The notes under the pieces are model-generated. The model was not told the origin of the DNA. It did not search any database and worked only from the letters and a program-made list of their open reading frames with translations. Positions 10,440 through 37,814 of a DNA stretch of 38,243 nucleotides are shown here, one piece after another. Position numbers and translations under genes: made by a program. Every line of letters begins with the position of its first letter. Position 1 is the stretch's first letter. The stretch spans positions 1 through 38,243 of the forward strand of contig NW_003147778.1 of assembly GCF_000003605.2 (NCBI RefSeq), read 5' to 3'. The stretch is from Saccoglossus kowalevskii (Eukaryota > Hemichordata > Enteropneusta > Harrimaniidae).

Positions 10440-11085
10440 TTATATTCCTATTTCAGCGTCAAACAAGCTTACGTTCACATCATCCGTTGCCGAACTAGCT
10501 GTGAATTCTGATTTATCCGATGTCAGTTTTTCTGCGCTGACTATATGTATGTGGCTGAAGACATCGTATTGGTATGACACTACAATATTCCAGCTGACAA
10601 CACGCCAGTCCACCTTAGCCAACGATATTCAGCGAATAGGCTTCACCAATTTCAAATTACTCGTGGATACTTTTGGGGGTGCGGAGTACGAATGGTACTC
10701 CTACCTGATAACAGACCCTTCTAAGGTAACTGACAACGCCTGGCATCACATCTGCATCAGTGGAACGCTAGCGACATCTCCAACCCTATTCAGGATCTAC
10801 CATGAAGGGCTGATGATCACCCGACCGCGTTTCAACTCGGATCTAACGTTATCTGGGGTGGAGAGTGTTAGTCTTGGGCGCTTCACAGGAGAGCTGTTCG
10901 AATTCAACATGTGGAACCGTGAGCTTAGCGAGCAGGAACCGGAAATTTACATGATGTCCAGACGGTGTGGGGAATACGTTACTGCCGGTCCAATCCTCCA
11001 ATGGTCTTTCTTGTACGAAGAGGCAAAAAACACTGATGGAGTTTCGTCCCAGACAGCTGACGTCTGCACGCTGATTGGTCAATAA
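4834..11085 (+). CDS. Secreted coiled-coil / pentraxin-EGF-pentraxin protein, 4 exons, 619 aa
   Basis: The coding sequence joins exons 4834-5314, 8326-8964, 9374-9484 and 10457-11085 (1860 nt). All junctions are GT-AG and all three introns are phase 1, so each internal exon is a symmetric 1-1 module. Order in the protein: signal peptide (about 1-26), cysteine-rich segment (Cys30, 36, 42, 56), coiled coil (about 60-148), pentraxin/LamG-like domain 1 (about 162-373), EGF-like domain (375-408) and pentraxin/LamG-like domain 2 (about 412-619). The N-terminal coil plus C-terminal pentraxin fold recalls neuronal pentraxins, which oligomerise extracellularly through the coil. By inference this is a secreted multimeric adhesion or recognition protein. 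The ligand is unknown. I assign no symbol because the two-pentraxin-plus-EGF layout matches no family I can name. Additional small exons in the 3-kb first intron cannot be excluded, but the frame is continuous without them. Confidence 0.88.
5897..5961. repeat. Inverted repeat / potential hairpin
   Basis: AAGAATTATCGTCCCAAGT at 5897-5915 pairs with ACTTGGGGACGATAATTCTT at 5942-5961, a 19-bp match with one bulged G, across a 26-nt loop. The arms are too long and too close to perfect to be chance. It could be a transposon terminus, a tiny foldback element or an intronic RNA hairpin. Nothing conserved confirms a small-RNA precursor. Confidence 0.75.
8173..8259. repeat. (TA)43 microsatellite near exon 2 acceptor
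   Basis: Uninterrupted TA dinucleotides over 87 bp, ending 66 bp before the first base of exon 2. A second tract of nearly equal length precedes exon 4. Apparent IYIYIY-type frames on either strand here are artefacts of the repeat. Confidence 0.98.
8326..8964 (+). CDS. Exon 2: pentraxin/LamG-like domain 1
   Basis: Encodes residues 161-373 in one exon, acceptor AAATGCAG|GTCC and donor TTTTGTG|GTGAGT. Pentraxin hallmarks are present: TWCFWMKTS with Cys191, LWHHVCMAW with Cys262 (the conserved pentraxin disulfide pair), a WVYVDGVG strand and GEMALFNMWD. The loop between LGY and GEM reads LGYSPTVERG, and the Glu-Gln-Asp calcium ligands typical of classical pentraxins are not seen. It also has a glycine run (RGGGGAALF) in the middle of the domain. 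Likely a concanavalin-A-like jelly roll that does not bind calcium in the classical way. Confidence 0.88.
9030..9340. repeat. AT-rich imperfect repeat block in intron 2
   Basis: Variants of TGCAATTTAATTACA and GGAATGCAATTT recur several times in both orientations. Examples are CATATAGGAATGCAATTTT near 9192 and the partly complementary AAATGCAATCCTATATGGG near 9224. Looks like a degenerate, locally duplicated low-complexity segment. It contains no coding signal and fills most of intron 2. Confidence 0.5.
9374..9484 (+). CDS. Exon 3: EGF-like domain
   Basis: Encodes one EGF-like module (residues 375-410) with six cysteines at 378, 383, 389, 397, 399 and 408. The order is EC..SC..VC..QCQC..VC and the gaps are 4, 5, 7, 1 and 8, the standard EGF pattern. 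It starts NDEC, close to the calcium-binding EGF start, but the full consensus is not met. Acceptor TTTTCAG|CC, donor CTGG|GTCAGT. Being a symmetric phase 1-1 exon, it is a typical shuffled EGF exon placed between the two pentraxin-like exons. Confidence 0.9.
9485..10456 (+). other. Intron 3 of the pentraxin-like gene
   Basis: No additional exon is supported. The sequence is AT-rich. Frames around 9663-9845 are lysine-rich and low-complexity. The last 108 bp are dominated by a (TA)44 tract, leaving only 20 bp of unique sequence before exon 4. Confidence 0.6.
10349..10436. repeat. (TA)44 microsatellite abutting exon 4 acceptor
   Basis: Uninterrupted TA dinucleotides over 88 bp. Only GTTTTATATTCCTATTTCAG separates it from exon 4, so the branch point of intron 3 probably lies in or beyond the TA tract. 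Confidence 0.98.
10457..11085 (+). CDS. Exon 4: pentraxin/LamG-like domain 2 and stop
   Basis: Encodes residues 411-619 and the TAA stop at 11083-11085. Conserved features are LTICMWLKTS (Cys441), AWHHICIS (Cys510), FRIYHEG, GELFEFNMWNRELS and a C-terminal GPILQWSF strand. The segment corresponding to the calcium loop is collapsed to LGRFTGEL, several residues shorter than in classical pentraxins, again without Glu-Gln-Asp. Domains 1 and 2 are clearly related but divergent, indicating an old duplication. Acceptor TATTTCAG|CG. Confidence 0.88.
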
Positions 11086-11157
11086 AGTGTGCGTTGTCCT
11101 GCATTTTTACCAAGATGGAGTGCCTCTAGAATATTTTATTTCGACAATATTTATGAA

Positions 11158-11163
11158 AATAAA
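11158..11163 (+). terminator. Poly(A) signal of the pentraxin-like gene
   Basis: AATAAA lies 73 bp after the stop codon, the first canonical hexamer downstream. This predicts a short 3' UTR of about 90-100 bases. Confidence 0.55.
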
Positions 11164-12049
11164 TGAGTAAAATGAAGGTTCATGTTTATTTAAAGATAGT
11201 TTGCGAATTTGGGAGTTTGAAGCATACGTTTCTGGCAACGAGTAGTGACTTCTGGAATTTTCGTTTCTCACTATTCCCTCTCGGGAAGACGCTCGATAAG
11301 ATAAACAAAAATGCAAGTCATTGTACACTTACTAGAGCGATTATACGTTTATTAATATATATAGGCCACCGTCCCATCGACCTTCCATCTAGCCTGGAAG
11401 CTATGTAAATAAATTTTGACATATTTCATCTGGAACCATTCTAGTTACATTCTCCTCGAGGAGCCCAGAGCGGCAATTTATATTTATTAAACACATTCGT
11501 CTTCTCACGATTTTTCCGAGTCAAAGTTCATTTGTGATTGTATATGTCCATGCGAATTTAATTTAGAAAATGTCACATATCAGCAAAAGTAACAGAATTA
11601 ATATAAAGCGGGGAGTCGTCATCGTCGTCATTCCCGCGCCGTGCGCAGGTGACGACCCCTCTGCTTTAAGTGTTTACCTAAGTGCACTCGTATATCCTAA
11701 ACACCACAGATTGGTTAGTCACGCTAGGCAACTCATTACTTAAGATACTATGAAGAGTATCCATTTTTTTTCAATCCGGCATTCTGTTACAACTATATAC
11801 TATACTATACTAAAGCAAAGTGAAGTGCTTTTGTGGATCCATTGGAAATTTTCAAAACTCGCATCACCAGCAGAATTAAATCTGAGTACCAGTACTTCAA
11901 ACTTGTGAAACAGGAGGACAGGTTCGAATACATTTGGACTACAAATGACGCTCTTTGTTCCTTAGAAAATGAAAAATTACAAATCCAATTGTGAAAACTG
12001 TTATGGTTCAGAAGTCGTTTTCACACTTCTGTTTGTCAACTTGTCAAAG
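11164..12049. other. Intergenic, no gene seen
   Basis: Unique-looking AT-rich sequence between the end of the pentraxin-like gene and the 265-bp repeat. A GC-richer patch at about 11610-11670 has no coding content I recognise. GGTTCGAATAC at about 11921 resembles a tRNA B box but has no partner A box. Confidence 0.5.
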
Positions 12050-12776
12050 TCCTGGGCATGACGTTAAAACTGCATCCGGTTGTGGAGTTTTTGTACTTGG
12101 GAGAATGAGGTTACCCTTTGCCACAACTACCTCCAGGTCATCCTTGGGCAAGGTGTAGCACCTGTCGGCCTTGGGTGCCAACTTCCCACATAACAAGTTC
12201 GGTTGACGTCAGTAAGGGCAAGCGGTCGTAAAAGCCTTGCACCAACTTAACCTCACGTGTGCGGTATTACCTATTAAAGGCAACGTTTACAGTTATTTAA
12301 ATATGTATATATTTATCCTGGGTATGATTTTAAACTACATCCGGCTGTGGAGTCTATGGACTTGGGAGAATGAGGTTACCATTTACCACAACTACCTCCA
12401 GGTCACCCTTGGGCAAGGTGTAGCACCTGTCAGCCTTGGGTGCCAACTTCCCACATAATAAGTTTGGTTGACGTCAGTAAGGGCATACGGTCATAAAAAC
12501 CTTGCACCAACTCAACGTCAAATGTGAGGTATTACCTGACAAAGGAAACGTGTATGGTCATTTAATTATGTATATATTTATCCTGGGCAAGATTTTAAAC
12601 TACATCCGGTTGTGGAGTCTATGGATTTGGGAGAATGGGGTTACCCTTTGCCACAGCTACCTCCAGGCCACCCTTGGGCAAGGTGTAGTACCTGTCAGCC
12701 TTGGGTACCAACTTCCCACATAAAATGTTTGGTTGACGTCAGTAAGGGCATACGGTCATAAAAACCTTGCACCAAC
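12050..12776 (+). repeat. 265-bp tandem repeat, ~2.7 copies
   Basis: The landmark CATCCGG(T/C)TGTGGAGT starts at 12073, 12338 and 12603, giving an exact 265-bp period twice. Each unit also carries TGGGCAAGGTGTAG, GGTTGACGTCAGTAAGGGCA and CCTTGCACCAAC. The array begins near TCCTGGGCATGA and ends after the last CCTTGCACCAAC at about 12776. Units 2 and 3 are closer to each other than to unit 1. The two parallel 73-residue frames (12237 and 12502) arise only because the unit is repeated, and both start at TTG. Confidence 0.9.
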
Positions 12777-12828
12777 AGATCCGCATAGGTGGACAATATT
12801 TTATGTAAATATATACGTTTCAGTTTTC

Positions 12829-12907
12829 CTTAGCATTTGGCAGGGGGATCGTAACCTCTTGTAGTGAGAACCAGTGTCACTGGCCTGCCAACGGGATGCT
12901 AAGGTTT
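12829..12907. repeat. Imperfect hairpin downstream of the 265-bp array
   Basis: CCTTAGCATTTGGCAGGGGG near 12829 pairs imperfectly with GGCCTGCCAACGGGATGCTAAGG ending near 12907, around a loop of about 40 nt. Its closeness to the tandem array suggests both may belong to one mobile element. Confidence 0.55.
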
Positions 12908-14009
12908 TTATAGTAAAAGTTATCAGTCACGTTCGTTAATGTAATTTCGTTTTATATATGCGTAAATCAAAAATCACTATACTAAAGCTCAACAAAAACC
13001 TTGAGTTAGTGGCCGTGGAGTATTAGTCACGCTAATGCAAAAATGCGACCAGGGTGTAAATACGAACGCAGGAAATATGTACTTGCATACTAAAATATGC
13101 ATTACATTGACCTACACTGTAATAACGACATTGAGGTAAAACATTGACGCTCAATAGATGAACATACTGATGTCAGCTTCCTAAATGTAATACTAGTAAC
13201 ACGATCAACAACTGATAGATTTCGTGATTCAGGATCAAATGATATCAACACGACTGAGATGTCCTTCATAGCAGTCAGGTTTTCTTTGTGTTTCGAAACA
13301 TTACCATTGGTTGATATGACACTTATATTTGTTTAATAATTTAGTTATTTCAAAACTAAAATATCATGTTTGGTACGTTATTATGTTGTTCATATGATTT
13401 ATGAAACATACATATTACTACATCGTATTTTGCCGTGGCCCTTGTGTTTTTCCACATTTTTTGTCTTGTTTTTAATCCCCATCTAACGTTGTCAAAAATG
13501 TTGACTTACTAGTATGTTGTGGGTACGGTCAGGGTCGATTGTGTTTAACGTTTTACTCTGACAAGACATAACGGTATACATTGCACGTAGATTTTTGTTT
13601 TCGTTTTGTTGAATTTTGACCGAACACCTGCCAATTTCGTCCCAAAATAAATTACACAATAAGTCCCAAAATGTCATCAACTGTTTTTCAGACGTGTTTT
13701 CGGACCATTTCATTGGTACTGACGGTGATCCATGGTTGGTTACTAATGCAAAGCATTTGTTGTGATACGTGGCGATAATGGTGACTAGTAGCCGTGGCTG
13801 TATAGAGAACCTTTTCACAATGACGGACGACGCCGTAGTTACGCACACATACATGGGACACCATTTTATACAATTTTAAAATTGGACAAATCTGATTGGA
13901 CATGGAGTCGTTCATCAAAATATTCACATCATAATCTATAACACTACCAGAACCATAATCACCATAAATATAATGACCAATTTGTTTATCATCAAACAAT
14001 CTCCCATTT
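12908..14009. other. Intergenic; one uncertain 120-aa frame on the minus strand
   Basis: The minus-strand frame 13492-13854 has a true ATG, encodes 120 residues with no domain I recognise, and near its end contains CTA|GTAAGT, a good splice-donor match. An overlapping frame (13688-13999, minus) is open in another phase. Length alone does not exclude chance in this much sequence. I see no promoter, second exon or homology, so I do not call a gene. The rest is unremarkable AT-rich DNA. Confidence 0.3.
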
Positions 14010-14120
14010 GCCAGCTCCAGTTCGATATGGGACTCATAGTGACGTACACAACTCGTGTAAAATACATTGTTTGTTTACATGAAATTCGGAGACGCGCTGC
14101 GCGACGACCACCACCCTTTA
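14010..14120 (+). mobile_element. MITE family A, truncated short copy
   Basis: From GTTCGATATGGGACTCATAG to GCGCTGCGCGACGACCACCA it matches the 120-bp unit at 3121-3249 closely, including GTGTAAAATACATTGTTT. The left terminal repeat is missing or replaced, so this is a 5'-truncated copy. Confidence 0.75.
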
Positions 14121-14882
14121 ATAAACAGATCTTGAGAGTATCTCTTACACAACTCATCAACAGGCATGGATACCACGTTGCAAGACTTACGTACAGGAAT
14201 AAATGTATTAAACTAAAACAAAATTGGTTTAGTACCTGACCTTTGACTAGAGATTACAGAATTTTTAAAATCTTTATTAAAGACACTTACATCCTCCCGG
14301 AGGACGACTAAAAGGGATAGATAAGCTAGTGTAAGAGTGAAATGTAAAAATGAACCCAGTATGAAAAACTAAAAATTTCCCAAGTAGTTAATGAAGTCTT
14401 TATTATCCTATTTTGAAGATGTTATATTCACATTCCAGCAGATATATTTACATCGGCGTCACATGGTGTCAAAGTTATTATCATTTGTTGAAATTTAATG
14501 ATTAGAATTATTACTGATACATGTATTTGTTTTAGAACTATGATTATGGCTATTATTATTTAGAGAAGAATAAAGATGGCAGCTACGGCCATTACTTGAA
14601 AAATACTATTATATGAATCAGCACTGATAATTGTTGGAGAAACATGATTAACATCGGTATTGTCGTCTGTAAAAATACTAATATGTTAGATTGGGACTTT
14701 TGAAAGATATTAATACGAGACCTTTATTTCTGGCGTATGAAGTAAAGTTATGATTAACATTACGATTGTAAACATTTAATTTAAGATTGATAAATACTTA
14801 ACGAGATTTCTTATTGTGAACATTTGCGATCAAGTATCAGTTGTCGCACTGTGAAGAAGCATTTTTACTTCCTCAATAGCTT

Positions 14883-15165
14883 AAAGGGCGGTGGTCGTCA
14901 CGCTGCGCATGTGAGACATTTGTGATGGTAAACATTGATTTTCCCACAACGCAATACGCATTTCTAATCAGTAGGAGGTTTGACCTTGGCGCGACCTGCA
15001 CTAATTACCGCCAGTGACTCCTTCCATACCTCTCAATCACCTAAAAATACCTAATTAAAGCTTGGTAACGTCTCAGTTTGTACTCGTTGATCTGCACAAC
15101 AGTCAAAGTCCCATATATGAGATCCACATATCTCACGCATGCATGGCGCGACGACAACCGCCTTT
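14883..15165. mobile_element. MITE family A, full-length copy (~283 bp)
   Basis: The left end AAAGGGCGGTGGTCGTCACG and right end CGCGACGACAACCGCCTTT are inverted repeats extending about 38 bp each, through GCATGTGAGACAT / ATATCTCACGCATGC. The interior contains AGTCCCATATATGAGAT, linking it to the shorter family members. No transposase frame, and the target duplication is unclear. It sits directly beside the decayed coding relic at 15192-15575. Confidence 0.85.
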
Positions 15166-15191
15166 CAATTTCTTTCTTTTCTCTCGGACCA

Positions 15192-15575
15192 TCACAAAAT
15201 AATCTTCTGTGATTGCACTGTTGATGTTCTTCCTTTTTTTTGAGCTCGTAAACCCATTCTCTGTCTTGGTTACGGTGGACTTAGCACTTATTTGTTGTGA
15301 CCTGCACACGTTCTAAATAAATAGCAGGTTCATCAATGTCAAGTTCGTGAGCAATACATTCACACATTTTTATTTCTCTTCGCACGTCTCCTTTTAAGAT
15401 TATTCTGTCTTGACTAACATTCTCCGAGTTCTTGTTGGAGTTCCACTTTAATTCGTAATTGTGCCATATTGTTGTCTGAGTTTTCTTCTAGTTGTTGGAA
15501 ACAATCATCTAAGGCTCCATGGAAAGGCTCTTTCTCGGGGTTGTTCACTCGAATAACTACATGTACGTGAGAGGT
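15192..15575 (-). pseudogene. Decayed coding relic, unrecognised family
   Basis: Reading the minus strand from 15575, one frame runs through VIRVNNPEKEPFHGALDDCF and a Gln/Glu-rich stretch to a stop at 15414. After a shift of one base, an adjacent frame continues with DRIILKGDVRREIKMCECIA, HELDIDEPAIYLERVQV and a stop at 15281-15283. The same phase then resumes with DREWVYELKKKGRTSTVQSQ and ends at 15192. The balanced, protein-like composition over about 125 codons, in a region otherwise full of stops, suggests an old coding sequence broken by one frameshift and one stop. I do not recognise the family. Exon fragments of a captured host gene or a transposon ORF are both possible. Confidence 0.4.
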
Positions 15576-15674
15576 TTATAAATTATCAAACTATAGAAGT
15601 CACTCACAAAAAAACCTGTAAAGTTGCACTGGCCGATGGTTTTGTAATTTATATCATGCTATTAGAACTTAAGC

Positions 15675-15815
15675 TAAACACCCACCAAAAGCCAATCCTA
15701 AACATCCACCAAAAGCCAATCCTAAACATCCACCAAAAGCCAATCCTAAACATCCACCAAAAGCCAATCCTAAACATCCACCAAAAGCCAATCCTAAACA
15801 TCCACCAAAAGCTAA
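15675..15815. repeat. 24-bp minisatellite, ~6 copies
   Basis: The unit TAAACATCCACCAAAAGCC plus AATCC is repeated at 15675, 15699, 15723, 15747, 15771 and (partial, diverged) 15795. The middle copies are identical. Since 24 is divisible by 3, the minus strand shows a GFWWMFRI peptide repeat, but that frame starts at TTG and has no gene context. Confidence 0.95.
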
Positions 15816-17147
15816 CTCCCGCATTGGAGTGAAAGAACAATTGATATCATGGCTATTCAGACTAATACTATTATGGCCATTTTGGGTGTCAAATCATTAT
15901 CAACTATTTTTGAAGCAGACTAGGCCAATTTAAAAGACACAATCGAGGTATTTATACAGGGCAGAATTTGACAGTCGAAAACAACCCTGTCAACAAGCAA
16001 GCTACTGATTTATCCAGGTGTTGGGGGTTATGGTCAAATGACCAATCAAGCAAATCTTCTAAGTAGCTTCATTTTGGTTTCAATGAAACTTGGTGTGCCG
16101 ACAGTATATATATTTTTTTTCAATATGGTACACTCACTCTCGTTGTTGTAACAACAGTGTTGTAATGTATAACAGTCATCGATTTTTTAGAAAATTAGCA
16201 TATTCATATCAGCACCATTTTATATGTCATATTGACCTTACTGGAGAGTACATGGAGAGTACTAAGACAACTAATACTAATGTGACGATGAGGCAGATAT
16301 CACTACAGATGTCATTACCAATGTTTGGGACTACATGATCACATCTTCATATCATTATAATGCATTATTTAATGTAATATCCCAGTGACAACCAGTCCAA
16401 GTCGAAAACAAACACCTGTTGACCATAAACAAGATTCCCCCAAAGTCATATTCTGGAGTGAATTATTCTTGACCAGTGGTTTAGGCCTTCGCATTAAGTC
16501 TGTAACACACTCATTCGGAGTCATTGACACTTTGGTGTTCAACCACAGATATGATTTGAACTTGTGTCTACCGATTGCGAGCCCAATAGCACACCACTAC
16601 ACTACCGGTGAATATATTTTTTGAATGCATGTTCATTTTAAAGCAAAGCATTAAACAATGTTAGTGTTGAATACCACAACAGTGTACCCCCAAAAAAATG
16701 GTTTTATTTCTTGCAATACTACAATATATACATTATATTCACTGTTTCAAAACCAAGCATTTGAAAAGTGGGACTGTCACATTAAAGGGATTATCAGAAA
16801 GATCTAACTACGTGATTTTAGGTGGTTGGATGAACAAAAGTACAATGTTATCATTTAAAACACATTACTGCTGTTCAATTAGAGTGCAGCCAACTCCTTA
16901 CACATATCCCACCCTTACTAAATATAGATCCATGACTAAATGCACTACTGCTATGCAATGACACCCTGGCTACACTACAATTAGCAGCACATGCAGTAAT
17001 TGAAGGTATAAACAATGGCCGGTTCATAGAGCATAGCAGCCTTATGTATTTCAATTGTTGGCATCTATTAACATACAGGAAATTGCAATTGATTTGACAA
17101 TGCACAGAAATACATTACTAACAGCTGTTTTTGGAATAAGTGACTAT
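15816..17147. other. Intergenic, no gene seen
   Basis: Several short frames (16090-16338, 16385-16624, 16698-16961) show no recognisable domain, consistent splice sites or codon bias. No repeat unit stands out. It may include distal 3' UTR of VPS53 near its right end. Confidence 0.45.
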
Positions 17148-17378
17148 TAAATAGTGGTGGTCGTCGCACCACACATGGAAGATGATAGACAATTTGTTTT
17201 CCCACAATTCAATGCACTCTCCCAGTGCCAAGCACAAAGTTTTGACTTAGGTTGCAATATGCACTAAATACAGACTTTGACTTCTTGTAATATTTGTTAA
17301 ATTTTTGTGCAACACTCAAAGTCGCCATCTTTGTTGGTATATTTTGTAAATACATGGCATGACAATCACCTCCCCTCA
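17148..17378. mobile_element. MITE family A, diverged copy (~230 bp)
   Basis: The left end AGTGGTGGTCGTCGCACCAC and the right end GCATGACAATCACCTCCCCT are degenerate versions of the family termini. The interior keeps GTTTTCCCACAATTCAATGC and CAAAGTCGCCAT, both alignable to the copy at 14883-15165. It is more diverged than that copy, so an older insertion. It lies just downstream of the VPS53 stop codon. Confidence 0.7.
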
Positions 17379-17521
17379 AGGGATATGACTAAAACATCCG
17401 GGGCAGGTGTTGCTGGTGATGAATCTAGAAGTCATATATGCAATATTATAAATCATTAGACATGCAAAAAAACCACATGTATCGGTAGTAAATAACTTAA
17501 TTCTTTGATACAAATAAATAA

Positions 17522-33529
<16,008 letters not shown>

Positions 33530-33890
33530 TTTGAAATTATCAGGGCATTTTGGGTAGAGCTGAATTACGCTCGCGAATTAATATTTAGAAAACATGGTTT
33601 CTGTAGTGTTCATCTCTTACAATATTCGCGTGTTAACGTAACTCTTGGAATTCTATGATTTCTTACCCCACGTAAACATGATTAAATTGTGAAGTAAATG
33701 TTATAAACTACGATTAATAAACTGAACTACTTTGTTTACTGCGAGATGTGAAATTGTTTATTTCAGGTGTTGCAGGACTCTTACACATGGTTTTAGAACA
33801 TGTCTGTTTCGTGGTGTGTGTATACTCTAATCGCTGTGTTGTTTATCAGTCCAACTGCGCCAAACTATTAACTGTATAATTGTAACGATT
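33530..33890. promoter_or_regulatory. Shared bidirectional promoter region, VPS53 / DHX37
   Basis: 361 bp separate the divergent start codons, so both 5' UTRs and core promoters must lie here or in unannotated 5' exons. On the VPS53 side the start codon sits in CAAAATGGCTGCC (33521-33533, minus), a strong match to the YY1-type motif often found at TATA-less housekeeping gene starts. I see no convincing TATA box at a sensible distance for either gene. TTTATTTCAG|GTG near 33765 looks like a splice acceptor and would allow a 5' UTR intron for DHX37. Confidence 0.6.
33787..33879 (+). other. Possible upstream ORF of DHX37 (30 codons)
   Basis: An ATG at 33787 opens a 30-codon frame ending at TAA 33877-33879, 11 bases before the DHX37 ATG and in a different phase. 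If transcription starts upstream of 33787, initiation here would compete with the main start. If it starts downstream, it is irrelevant. The peptide has no recognisable features. Confidence 0.3.
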
Positions 33891-37641
<3,751 letters not shown>

Positions 37642-37814
37642 TGATATATTTTCCTTGATTTTAGTGCCATATTATAGGATATTGAAGCAATACCACTGTC
37701 CAAGACTGGTACACCACAGGAGTTTACATAATTCATCACATGTACACACAAGCATCAGCATAAGTGTATTTGAAGTAAATTGTGCAAAATCAAATTGTGT
37801 ATCAGAATTGTAAT

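Noticed and set aside
11914-11932. GGTTCGAATAC, resembling a tRNA or SINE B box
   Set aside because: No A box at a suitable distance, no cloverleaf pairing and no A-rich tail.
12237-12723. Two parallel 73-residue frames
   Set aside because: They are the same frame in two units of the 265-bp repeat, start at TTG, and the period is not divisible by three, so no continuous protein is selected.
15649-15840. Minus-strand frame with repeated GFWWMFRI peptide
   Set aside because: It exists because the 24-bp minisatellite unit is divisible by three. It starts at TTG, has no gene context, and the peptide composition is implausible for a conserved protein.
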